22,454 nt of DNA from JBFHDX01 sp041584475 (GTDB taxonomy: Bacteria > Pseudomonadota > Alphaproteobacteria > UBA8366 > JADFVY01), in NCBI GenBank assembly GCA_041584475.1, contig JBFHDX010000061.1:1-22454 (forward strand), in the 5' to 3' direction. Positions 14,962 through 21,902 of the stretch are shown here, piece after piece. The notes beneath the pieces were generated by a model. It was given only the letters and a program-made list of their open reading frames with translations. It made no database searches and was not told the origin of the DNA. The stretch's first letter is position 1; each line of letters starts with the position of its first letter. A program made the position numbers and the translations under genes.

Positions 14962-15792
14962 ATGCCCGAACTGCCCGAAGTCGAGACCGTCCGCCGCGGC
15001 CTGCAACCGGTCCTCGAGGGCCGGCTACTGACATCGGTGGTCCAGCGGCGACCGGACCTGCGCTTTCCGATGCCGGAGCGCCTCGCGGATCGGCTGGCCG
15101 GCCGTCGGGTCCGCAGCGTGGGCCGCCGCGCGAAGTACATTCTCGTCGAGCTCGACGACGCGAACGTGCTGCTGCTTCATCTCGGCATGTCGGGCCGGCT
15201 GCTCGTGCTCGACGACGGCGCCGTCGCGCCCGGGCCGCACGACCATATCGACCTGGTGACGGACGCCGGCGTCACCGTGCGGTTCAACGACGTGCGGCGT
15301 TTCGGCATCCTCGACCTGGTGCCGGCAGGCGGACTGGCGACGCACCGGCTGCTCGCCGGGCTCGGGCCGGAGCCGCTCGGCAACCGCTTCGGTGCGGACG
15401 TTCTCGGCGCCGCGTTGCGCGGACGCCGCTCGCCGATCAAGGCGGCGCTGCTCGACCAGCGCGTCGTCGCCGGCCTCGGCAACATCTACGCCTGCGAGGC
15501 GCTGCACGGCGCCGGTATTTCGCCGCGGCGCAGCGCCCATACGGTTGCCGGCCGGCGGGCGGAACGGCTGGCGGCGTCGATTCGCGACGTGCTCGAGGCC
15601 GCGATCGCCGCCGGCGGCTCGACGCTGCGCGATTACGTTCAGGCCGACGGCGAGCTCGGCTACTTCCAGCACGCCTGGCGCGCCTACGGTCGCGAGGGGG
15701 CGCCGTGCGGGCATGACGGCTGCCGCGGCACGATCCGACGCATCGTCCAGTCGGGGCGCTCGACCTTCTACTGTGCGCTGCATCAAAGATGA
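14962..15792 (+). CDS. mutM: Formamidopyrimidine-DNA glycosylase (Fpg)
   Basis: This 276-residue base-excision repair enzyme removes 8-oxoguanine and other oxidised purines and cuts the strand. Seen: N-terminal PELPEVETVRRGL with the catalytic Pro2 and Glu3, K58 (RRAKYI), GLGNIYACEALH (171-182) of the helix-two-turn-helix, and a C-terminal zinc finger with R265 in the QSGRST loop. The finger is unusual: ligands read C249-x4-C254-x16-C271-x2-H274, with a longer first pair and a His where the classical form has a fourth Cys. His can bind zinc, so activity is likely kept. Start ATG 14962 gives the exact family N-terminus. It is divergent from ubiE and leads a plus-strand run to rpsT. Confidence 0.95.
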   Translation: MPELPEVETVRRGLQPVLEGRLLTSVVQRRPDLRFPMPERLADRLAGRRVRSVGRRAKYILVELDDANVLLLHLGMSGRLLVLDDGAVAPGPHDHIDLVTDAGVTVRFNDVRRFGILDLVPAGGLATHRLLAGLGPEPLGNRFGADVLGAALRGRRSPIKAALLDQRVVAGLGNIYACEALHGAGISPRRSAHTVAGRRAERLAASIRDVLEAAIAAGGSTLRDYVQADGELGYFQHAWRAYGREGAPCGHDGCRGTIRRIVQSGRSTFYCALHQR

Positions 15793-15828
15793 TGTGCAAC
15801 GCGAAGTGATGATGCTATAGCAGGCGCC

Positions 15829-16197
15829 ATGCGAAGGGGTTTTCACGCCGCGGTCGCCGCGCTGGCGTTGCTCGCACTCGGGGCCGTGGCCGGCGCCGCG
15901 GAATTTTTCGAGCGTCTCGACGACGTCCCGGTGATGCCGGCGCTGGAGCCGGTCGACCAGGCCGGTATCGAGTTCGACACGCCGGCCGGCCGCATCGTCG
16001 AAGCGTACGCCATCGGCCCGGTCGCCCGCGAGGCCGTGCTCGATTTCTATCGCGATACCCTGCCGCAGCTCGGCTGGCGCGCCGGCGCCGGCGATGCATT
16101 CCTGCGCGAGGACGAGACGCTGCGGATCGATTTCTTCGGCCCCGACGGCGAGCTGACCGTCCGTTTCACCGTCTCCCCCGCCACCCCCGGCAACTGA
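15829..16197 (+). CDS. Small secreted protein of unknown function
   Basis: I do not recognise a family for this 122-residue protein. It has a clear signal peptide: MRRG, a hydrophobic core of about 16 residues, and AGAA before EFFERLDDVP, so the mature form of about 98 residues is periplasmic or extracellular. The mature part is acidic, with a central VLDFYRDTLPQLGWR and a C-terminal LRIDFFGPDGELTVRFTV, suggesting a small alpha/beta fold. No cysteines, so no lipobox and no disulfide. It starts 36 bp after mutM and ends 55 bp before echA, so it is probably in the same transcript as mutM. Codon use and composition resemble its neighbours. Confidence 0.8.
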   Translation: MRRGFHAAVAALALLALGAVAGAAEFFERLDDVPVMPALEPVDQAGIEFDTPAGRIVEAYAIGPVAREAVLDFYRDTLPQLGWRAGAGDAFLREDETLRIDFFGPDGELTVRFTVSPATPGN

Positions 16198-16222
16198 CCG
16201 GCCGAACCACCCCGGCACCAAG

Positions 16223-16233
16223 AGACCTGGTCT
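16223..16233. promoter_or_regulatory. Palindrome upstream of the enoyl-CoA hydratase gene
   Basis: AGACC-t-GGTCT is a perfect 11-bp dyad 19 bases before the start codon, just ahead of the AAGGA Shine-Dalgarno (16239-16243). It could be a repressor site, but it is short and may be chance. Confidence 0.3.
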
Positions 16234-16252
16234 TAGGTAAGGAACTGCAGCG

Positions 16253-17029
16253 ATGTCGTATGAATATCTGCTCGTCGAAAAACGGGACGCGATCGGCCTG
16301 ATCACGCTGAACCGTCCGCAGGCGCTCAACGCGCTGTGCGCTGGCCTGATCCGGGAACTCGCGCACGTGCTCGACGATATGGAGAGCGATGAGGCGATCG
16401 GTTGCATCGTACTCACCGGCTCCGAGAAATCATTCGCCGCCGGTGCGGACATCAAGGAGATGCAGTCGAAGACCTACATGGACGCGTACCTGCACGATTT
16501 CATCACCGACGGTTGGGAGCGGATCACCACGTGCCGCAAGCCGATCATCGCCGCGGTCGCCGGCTACGCGCTCGGCGGCGGCTGCGAGGTGGCGATGATG
16601 TGCGATTTCATCCTGGCGGCGGATACGGCCCGCTTCGGCCAGCCGGAGATCACGCTGGGGACGATCCCCGGATCCGGCGGGACGCAGCGCCTGACCCGCT
16701 TCGTCGGCAAGTCCAAGGCGATGGAGATGTGCCTGACCGGCCGAATGATGGATGCGCAGGAGGCGGAGCGCGCGGGCCTCGTCAGCCGGGTCGTGCCGGC
16801 GGCGGAGCTGGTGGAGGAGGCGGTCAAGACGGCGGCGAAGATCGCGTCGATGTCGCTGCCGATCGCGATGCTCGCGAAGGAGGCCGTGAACCGGGCCTAC
16901 GAGACGACGCTCGCCGAGGGCGTCCGCTTCGAACGTCGCCTGTTCCATTCGACCTTCGCGACCGAGGATCAGAAGGAGGGCATGGCGGCGTTCGTCGACA
17001 AGCGCAAGCCGGCCTTCAGCAATCGCTGA
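16253..17029 (+). CDS. Enoyl-CoA hydratase
   Basis: This 258-residue crotonase-family enzyme hydrates 2-enoyl-CoA to 3-hydroxyacyl-CoA in fatty-acid and amino-acid breakdown. Seen: the first oxyanion-hole segment SFAAGADIKEM (60-70), the second GYALGGGCEVAMMCD (104-118), and both catalytic glutamates in the mitochondrial ECHS1-like arrangement: E112 (GGCEV) and E132 (FGQPEITLGTIPG). Length and C-terminus (FVDKRKPAFSNR) match short-chain enoyl-CoA hydratases, so real hydratase activity is expected, not one of the many other crotonase reactions. A good Shine-Dalgarno AAGGA lies nine bases upstream. The gene stands between the secreted-protein gene and rpsT, with no other beta-oxidation gene near. 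Confidence 0.93.
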   Translation: MSYEYLLVEKRDAIGLITLNRPQALNALCAGLIRELAHVLDDMESDEAIGCIVLTGSEKSFAAGADIKEMQSKTYMDAYLHDFITDGWERITTCRKPIIAAVAGYALGGGCEVAMMCDFILAADTARFGQPEITLGTIPGSGGTQRLTRFVGKSKAMEMCLTGRMMDAQEAERAGLVSRVVPAAELVEEAVKTAAKIASMSLPIAMLAKEAVNRAYETTLAEGVRFERRLFHSTFATEDQKEGMAAFVDKRKPAFSNR

Positions 17030-17056
17030 GCCGGCCGCGTGCGGTGACGGGCGGGC

Positions 17057-17085
17057 TTGACGCAACGCCGGACCGCCGTTATAAA
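17057..17085 (+). promoter_or_regulatory. Promoter of rpsT
   Basis: TTGACG (17057-17062, 5 of 6) and TATAAA (17080-17085, 5 of 6) are 17 bp apart, 42 bp before the rpsT ATG. This is a strong sigma70-type promoter, as expected for a ribosomal protein gene. Confidence 0.75.
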
Positions 17086-17127
17086 CCGCGGCCTCGAATC
17101 GGAATTCCTGCAATGCGGAACGGATAG

Positions 17128-17391
17128 ATGGCGCATCATCAATCAGCCAAGAAGCGGATTCGGCAGACCGCCCGGCGCAGCGAGATCAACAGGGCGCGGA
17201 TCAGCCGGGTGCGCACCTACGTGAAGAGCGTCGAAGCGGCGATCGCCGGCGGCGACAAGGCGGCCGCGCAGGCGGCGCTCAAGGCGGCCATGCCGGAGAT
17301 GCAGCGCGGCGTCACGCGGGGCGTCCTGCACCGGAACACCGTCGCGCGCAAGATTTCCCGCCTGTCGGCAAGCATCAAGGCGCTCGCATGA
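17128..17391 (+). CDS. rpsT: 30S ribosomal protein S20
   Basis: This 87-residue basic protein binds 16S rRNA early in 30S assembly. Seen: the family start MAHHQSAKKRIRQTARRSEINRARISRVRT with its dense Arg/Lys, helix-forming middle (AAIAGGDKAAAQAALKAAMPEMQRGV) and the conserved end GVLHRNTVARKISRLSASIKAL. Length is typical. It has its own strong promoter and is closed by an intrinsic terminator. rpsT just upstream of dnaA is a common alphaproteobacterial order. Confidence 0.97.
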   Translation: MAHHQSAKKRIRQTARRSEINRARISRVRTYVKSVEAAIAGGDKAAAQAALKAAMPEMQRGVTRGVLHRNTVARKISRLSASIKALA

Positions 17392-17403
17392 GCGGTCGCT
17401 GAA

Positions 17404-17456
17404 CAACCCGGAATTGCGAGGGTTGCCGCGCTCCCAGGGGGCGCGGGTTTTTTTTG
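17404..17456 (+). terminator. Intrinsic terminator of rpsT
   Basis: The GC stem CCGCGC (17426-17431) / GCGCGG (17441-17446) is followed by a run of eight T (17448-17455), a textbook rho-independent terminator. Just before it lies a second perfect stem, CAACCC (17404-17409) / GGGTTG (17420-17425). AACCCG (17405-17410) could instead pair with CGGGTT (17444-17449), so two mutually exclusive folds exist. Confidence 0.85.
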
Positions 17457-17743
17457 CTTTTCGTCCGCGGCCAATCGCGAGGAATTTCAAACCGCTGTTC
17501 CGAGTCAATCTTTTTTTTTCCGATGTTCGCTATTCGGTCTCATTGCGCCGTCACGAGCACGCCTTTAAATTGGAAGTCCGAAGGGAAGGGGAGCGGCTCG
17601 ATCAAAAATGTTCGACGTCGCCTTTGTTGAGTAGCGAAATAAAAAAATATAAATCTGTTCGACGTGGTCAGTAACGAACTGAATAATATGAGGCCCAAAA
17701 TTTCGGGCCCGGTGGATTGGTGTTGACGAGGCGGTCAAGGGTT

Positions 17744-17772
17744 TTGTGACCGGGACCACGAGGACTTATACA
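17744..17772 (+). promoter_or_regulatory. Candidate dnaA promoter
   Basis: TTGTGA (17744-17749, 4 of 6) and TATACA (17767-17772, 4 of 6) are spaced 17 bp apart. Transcription from here would give a leader of about 195 nt before ATG 17974. It is the best-spaced pair I found in this gap. Confidence 0.45.
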
Positions 17773-17892
17773 ACAAATGGGGCACAGAATGTTTCTTTGC
17801 AAGACAGCTGCATCGGACAGCGGATAACGCGACCGCATTCCGCTGTGCGGCCAATCGGTTGCGACCGTCGGCCGTAACGCTGAGGTGGGCAG

Positions 17893-17912
17893 TGTCGCAC
17901 CCCGGTGCGGCA
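17893..17912. promoter_or_regulatory. Dyad in the dnaA leader
   Basis: TG-t-CGCACC-cc-GGTGCG-g-CA is a 20-bp dyad with 8 of 9 positions paired, 61 bases before the chosen dnaA start. It could be a protein-binding site or an RNA stem in the leader. Confidence 0.4.
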
Positions 17913-17973
17913 ATAATGACGATGCGACGTGGACAGTATTAGACGCGCGCATCATCGGTCGGGTTATCGAGTG

Positions 17974-19350
17974 ATGAATTCTTTGGTGGATGAGGACGTT
18001 GCGGCGCAATGGATGCGAATCCGCGGGCGGTTGAGGGCGGAGTACGGTGAGGCGGCGTATCGGAGTTGGCTGAAGCCGCTGACGCTGCGGGGAATCAGCG
18101 GCGGCAGCGCGCGAATGGTGGTTCCCACGGACTTCATGCGCGACTGGGTCCAGACCCAGTATGGCCAGCGATTGCTCGACCTGTGGTCTGACGAGAACCG
18201 GCTGGTGCGGACCGTCGAGATCACGACGTCGGCCCAGATCGCCTACCCGGGCGGCAGCGATCGTCCGCTTGCAGCGGCGCCGGCGGCGGCGACGGATACC
18301 CGGAAGCCGGCGGGCCTCGCCGACGAGTTCGGCGCGGCCCTCGACCCGCGTCTGACGTTCGAGAACTTCGTGACGGGCAAGCCGAACGAGCTGGCGTTCG
18401 CGGCGGCCCGCCGGGTGGCGGAGTCGGCGAGCGTCACCTTCAATCCGCTGTTCCTCTATGGCGGCGTCGGCCTCGGCAAGACGCATCTGATGCACGCGAT
18501 CGCCTGGCAGATCCGCAACCAGAACCCCCGCCGCCGCATCATCTACCTGTCGGCCGAAAAATTCATGTACCAGTTCATCCGGGCGCTGCGCTTCAAGGAT
18601 ACGATGGCGTTCAAGGAGCAGTTCCGCTCGGTCGACGTGCTGATGATCGATGACTTCCAGTTCATCAGCGGCAAGGACAGCACGCAGGAGGAGTTCTTCC
18701 ATACCTTCAATGCGCTGGTCGATCAGAACCGGCAGATCGTCATCTCCGCCGACAAGTCGCCGAACGACCTGGAGGGGATCGAGGAACGCATGCGCTCGCG
18801 CCTTGGCTGGGGCCTCGTCGCCGACCTGCACCCAACGACCTACGAGCTCCGTGTCGGCATCCTGCAATCGAAGGCCGAACGGCTCGACGTCGAGGTGCCG
18901 CAGAAGGTTCTCGAATTCCTTGCCCACAAGATCACCTCCAACGTCCGCGAGCTCGAGGGCGCGCTGAACCGCATCGTCGCCTATGCGAGCCTCGTCGGCC
19001 GGCCGATCACGCTGGAGGGAACGCAGGACGTGCTGCACGACCTGCTGCGGGCGAACGACCGACGGGTCACAATCGAGGAGATCCAGAAACGCGTCGCCGA
19101 GCATTTCAACATCAAGCTGGCGGAGATGTCGTCGGCCCGGCGTTCGCGCGCCGTTGCCCGGCCACGCCAGATCGCGATGTACCTGGCAAAGCAACTCACG
19201 GCGCGGTCGCTGCCGGAGATCGGTCGCAAATTCGGCGGCCGGGACCATACGACGGTCATGCACGCGGTTCGCAAAGTCGAGGAACTGCGCGGCATGGACG
19301 CGGCCTTCGCCGAGGACGTCGAGCTGCTTCGGCGCATGCTCGAGGGCTGA
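17974..19350 (+). CDS. dnaA: Chromosomal replication initiator protein DnaA
   Basis: This protein (458 residues from ATG 17974) binds DnaA boxes and opens the origin using ATP. Seen: N-terminal domain I (AAQWMRIRGRLRAEYGEAAYRSWLKPL), a short Ala/Pro-rich linker domain II, and the AAA+ domain with Walker A GGVGLGKTH (163-171) and Walker B VDVLMIDDFQF (221-231). The arginine-finger region follows (EGIEERMRSRLGWGL). Domain IV carries the DNA-binding signature FGGRDHTTVMHAVRKVEEL near the C-terminus. All domains are complete. Start choice: ATG 17974 or the adjacent GTG 17971 fits the family N-terminus; a GTG at 17929 would add 15 basic residues unlike domain I. A stem (19357-19373) follows the stop, and dnaN begins 251 bp later. 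Confidence 0.95.
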   Translation: MNSLVDEDVAAQWMRIRGRLRAEYGEAAYRSWLKPLTLRGISGGSARMVVPTDFMRDWVQTQYGQRLLDLWSDENRLVRTVEITTSAQIAYPGGSDRPLAAAPAAATDTRKPAGLADEFGAALDPRLTFENFVTGKPNELAFAAARRVAESASVTFNPLFLYGGVGLGKTHLMHAIAWQIRNQNPRRRIIYLSAEKFMYQFIRALRFKDTMAFKEQFRSVDVLMIDDFQFISGKDSTQEEFFHTFNALVDQNRQIVISADKSPNDLEGIEERMRSRLGWGLVADLHPTTYELRVGILQSKAERLDVEVPQKVLEFLAHKITSNVRELEGALNRIVAYASLVGRPITLEGTQDVLHDLLRANDRRVTIEEIQKRVAEHFNIKLAEMSSARRSRAVARPRQIAMYLAKQLTARSLPEIGRKFGGRDHTTVMHAVRKVEELRGMDAAFAEDVELLRRMLEG

Positions 19351-19356
19351 AACGAC

Positions 19357-19373
19357 CCCGTCGCGCCGACGGG
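19357..19373 (+). other. Hairpin after dnaA
   Basis: CCCGTCG-cgc-CGACGGG is a perfect 7-bp stem with a 3-nt loop starting six bases after the dnaA stop. No T-run follows, so it may only partly stop or stabilise the dnaA transcript before dnaN. Confidence 0.5.
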
Positions 19374-19601
19374 CCGGAGGTACCATCGACGACGGCGCCG
19401 GGAGGCGACCGGCCGTGGCCGGGTGTCCCTGCCCGGAATACTAAAGATGGTGCGGATTCCTGTGCCCTTTGCTATATTTCGGGCCCGTTCGCAGAGGCTG
19501 CATCGAGCCACGGTCCGACGGGACGGGAGCGCTGCCTCGAGAGGTGCGCCCCGGGACGCAATTTCGAACGACTCTGACCGGGTTAATCGCGACAGGACAC
19601 A
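19374..19601 (+). promoter_or_regulatory. dnaA-dnaN intergenic region with likely dnaN promoter
   Basis: A -10-like GC-TATATT (TATATT at 19473-19478, 5 of 6) stands out in GC-rich DNA, about 124 bp before dnaN. I see no good -35 at the matching distance (19450-19455 reads GTGCGG), so it may need an activator. The dnaN Shine-Dalgarno AGGA is at 19594-19597. Nothing gene-like is visible here. Confidence 0.4.
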
Positions 19602-20720
19602 ATGAAACTGACGATCGAACGCGCCGCGTTGCTCCGCGGGCTAAGCCACGTGCAAAGCGTCGTCGAGCGACGCAACACCATCCCGATCCTCTCCAACGTC
19701 ATGCTGGACGCGCGCGACGGCAGCCTGAGCCTCACCGCAACCGATATGGACATCGCCATCGTCGAGTCCGTCGCGGCCGAGGTGGCGACCCCGGGGGCCA
19801 TCACGGCGCCGGCCCATACCCTGTATGACATCGTCCGCAAATTGCCGGACGGAGCACAGGTCGGGTTCGAGACCGACGCCGAGTCGGGCCAGCTTCATCT
19901 TGCGGCCGGCCGCGCCCGGTTCCGGCTGGGGACGCTGGACACGGCTGAATTCCCGGCGATGAGCGACGGTGACCTGCCGCACCGGTTCGTGATCCCTGCG
20001 ACCGATCTCCGCTCGCTGATCGACCGCACGCGTTTCGCGATCTCGACCGAGGAAACGCGCTACTACCTGAACGGCATCTACCTGCATACGGTCGCGCACG
20101 ACGGCAGCGAGACGCTGCGGGCCGTGGCTACGGACGGCCACCGCCTGGCGCGCGTCGAATTGGCCCTGCCGGAAGGCGCGAGCGGCATGCCGGGCGTCAT
20201 CGTGCCGCGCAAGACCGTGAACGAGCTGCGCAAACTGATCGACGAGACCGGCGGCGACGTCGACGTCGCGCTGTCCGACACCAAGATCCGCTTCTCGTTC
20301 GACGACGCGGTGCTGACCTCCAAGCTCATCGACGGCACGTTCCCCGAGTACGAACGCGTCATACCGGTGGGCAACGACAAGCTCATGGAGGTCGATCGCA
20401 AGGATTTCGCCGACGCCGTCGACCTCGTGGCGACGATCGCCACGGAGAAATCCCGGGCCATCAAGCTCTCGCTTGCCGACGGCAGCCTCGCACTCTCGGC
20501 GAACAGTCCCGACGCCGGATCCGCCGAGGAGGAGATCGAGGCGAGCTATCAGGGCGAGCCGATCAAGATCGGCTTCAACTCCCGCTATCTGCTGGACATC
20601 ACGCAGCAGATCGAGGGCGACAAGGCGCAGTTCGTGATGGCCGAACCGGGATCGCCGACGATCGTCCGCGATGCTGCCGACGAGAGCGCGCTGTACGTCC
20701 TCATGCCGATGCGCGTGTGA
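19602..20720 (+). CDS. dnaN: DNA polymerase III beta subunit (sliding clamp)
   Basis: This 372-residue protein forms the ring-shaped dimer that holds the replicative polymerase on DNA. Seen: the start MKLTIERAALLRGLSHVQSVVERRNTIPILSNV (family N-terminus), the first-domain segment LSLTATDMDIAIVE, YYLNGIYLH and AVATDGHRLARVEL in the middle domain, and the C-terminal clamp end ALYVLMPMRV, where MPMR contributes to the partner-binding pocket. The three repeated clamp domains of about 120 residues are all present. ATG follows AGGA by four bases. Its stop overlaps the GTG of recF (GTGA), so the two are translated in a coupled way. Confidence 0.97.
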   Translation: MKLTIERAALLRGLSHVQSVVERRNTIPILSNVMLDARDGSLSLTATDMDIAIVESVAAEVATPGAITAPAHTLYDIVRKLPDGAQVGFETDAESGQLHLAAGRARFRLGTLDTAEFPAMSDGDLPHRFVIPATDLRSLIDRTRFAISTEETRYYLNGIYLHTVAHDGSETLRAVATDGHRLARVELALPEGASGMPGVIVPRKTVNELRKLIDETGGDVDVALSDTKIRFSFDDAVLTSKLIDGTFPEYERVIPVGNDKLMEVDRKDFADAVDLVATIATEKSRAIKLSLADGSLALSANSPDAGSAEEEIEASYQGEPIKIGFNSRYLLDITQQIEGDKAQFVMAEPGSPTIVRDAADESALYVLMPMRV

Positions 20721-21892
20721 GCGTGACGACCCTGACGGCAGCCGAGAGACACCCGATGACGGGACCGGCCGCGCTCTCGGTGGCGCGGCTGGTGGTGACC
20801 GCATTCCGCTGCTACGGGTCGGCGCGGCTCGAGCCCGATCCGCGGCCGGTCGTCCTCGCGGGGCCCAACGGCGCGGGCAAGACCAACCTGCTGGAAGCGG
20901 TCTCGTTGCTGGCGCCGGGCCGCGGCCTCCGGCGGGCGCGACTCGCCGACATGGATCGGCACGGCGGGCCGGGTGGCTGGGGCATCTCGGCAAGGTTGCT
21001 GACGCCCGGCGGGCCGGTCGAGATCGGCACCGGACGCGAGGTCGACGGCGAGCGCCGCGTGGTCCGCATCGACGGCGAGCCGGCGCGCGCGCAAACGGCG
21101 CTCGCCGAGCATGCCAGCGCGGTGTGGCTGACGCCGGACATGGACCGGCTGTTCCGCGAAGGGCCGCACGCGCGACGGCGCTTCCTCGACCGGCTGGTCT
21201 ACGGTTTCGATCCTGCGCAGGCCGGCCGCGTCGCCGCCTACGAGCAGGCGCTGCGCGAGCGCACGCGGCTGTTGCGCGACGGCACGCGGGATCCGGCATG
21301 GCTGTCGGCGCTGGAGCAGACGATGGTCGAGCGCGGCGTCGCGATCGCGGCGGCTCGGCAGGACATGGTGCGCCGCCTGTCACGGTTCCTGACGGCGAGC
21401 GACGGGCCGTTTCCGGGTGTCGCCCTGGCGGTTTCCGGGAAGCTCGAGGAATGGCTCGCCGCGATGCCGGCGCTCGAGGCCGAGGAACGGTTCCGCGCGA
21501 CGCTGGCGCGGTCGCGCGCGGCCGACTCGGAGACCGGCACGGCGCCGGTCGGGCCGCACCGCAGCGACCTCGCGGCCCACCACCTGGCGAAGAACATGCC
21601 GGCGGCGCTGTGTTCGACGGGCGAACAGAAGGCGATGCTGATCGCCGTCGTGCTCGGCGAGGCCAAGCTGCAGGGCAGCGAGCGCGGCGTCGCGCCGCTC
21701 CTGCTGCTTGACGAGGTGGCCGCGCATCTCGACGCCACCCGACGGACGGCACTGTTCGACGAAATCTGCGGCCTCGCCGGGCAGGTCTGGATGAGCGGCA
21801 CCGATGCCGCCCTGTTCAGCGCGCTTGCCGGGCGCGCGCAGTTCTACGCCGTCGCCGATGCGACGGTGCGCCCGATGTCCCGACCGGGATGA
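20717..21892 (+). CDS. recF: DNA replication and repair protein RecF
   Basis: This 391-residue SMC-like ATPase helps load RecA at gaps through RecFOR. Seen: Walker A GPNGAGKTN at 49-57 after the family start LVVTAFRCYGSARLE; the ABC signature region STGEQKAMLIAVVLGEAKL; and Walker B LLLLDEVAAHLD near the C-terminus. It ends with the typical QVWMSGTDAALF segment. Length is normal. The start is either GTG 20717, overlapping the dnaN stop by four bases (GTGA), or ATG 20756, which removes 13 residues and has a GAGAG upstream; the first is favoured by coupling, the second by homology-like N-terminal length. gyrB starts 10 bp downstream, so dnaN-recF-gyrB may form one transcript. Confidence 0.94.
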   Translation: MSVTTLTAAERHPMTGPAALSVARLVVTAFRCYGSARLEPDPRPVVLAGPNGAGKTNLLEAVSLLAPGRGLRRARLADMDRHGGPGGWGISARLLTPGGPVEIGTGREVDGERRVVRIDGEPARAQTALAEHASAVWLTPDMDRLFREGPHARRRFLDRLVYGFDPAQAGRVAAYEQALRERTRLLRDGTRDPAWLSALEQTMVERGVAIAAARQDMVRRLSRFLTASDGPFPGVALAVSGKLEEWLAAMPALEAEERFRATLARSRAADSETGTAPVGPHRSDLAAHHLAKNMPAALCSTGEQKAMLIAVVLGEAKLQGSERGVAPLLLLDEVAAHLDATRRTALFDEICGLAGQVWMSGTDAALFSALAGRAQFYAVADATVRPMSRPG

Positions 21893-21902
21893 GGAACGAT
21901 TG

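Larger units (their letters stand above)
17457..17973. other. rpsT-dnaA intergenic region, partly AT-rich; possible dnaA control or origin-proximal DNA
   Basis: About 517 bp without a credible gene. It holds a run of nine T (17511-17519), an AT-only-like stretch around 17638-17654 with seven A in a row, the 10-bp direct repeat TGTTCGACGT (17609-17618 and 17656-17665, 47 bp apart, flanking that AT stretch), and the hairpin GGCCC-n8-GGGCC (17692-17709). DnaA-box searches by eye gave only weak hits on the reverse consensus TGTGGATAA: AGCGGATAA (17819-17827, 7 of 9) and GGTGGATTG (17711-17719, 6 of 9). This is too weak to call an origin. The AT stretch is striking in such GC-rich DNA and could melt easily. 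Confidence 0.45.

Noticed and set aside
15025..16455. Minus-strand open frame opposite mutM and the secreted-protein gene
   Set aside because: Antisense of mutM and neighbours; composition is not protein-like.
17457..17973. Calling the rpsT-dnaA gap the replication origin
   Set aside because: Only 6-7 of 9 matches to a DnaA box were found, not clustered; many alphaproteobacteria have their origin elsewhere.
17929..17973. GTG 17929 as the dnaA start
   Set aside because: It adds 15 basic residues unlike DnaA domain I; ATG 17974 gives the usual N-terminus.
17668..19386. Minus-strand open frame of about 570 codons opposite dnaA
   Set aside because: Antisense shadow of dnaA; no recognisable motif and no ribosome-binding site.
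19641..21752. Minus-strand open frame of about 700 codons opposite dnaN and recF
   Set aside because: Shadow frame, extremely Arg/Ala/Pro-rich, spanning two certain genes.
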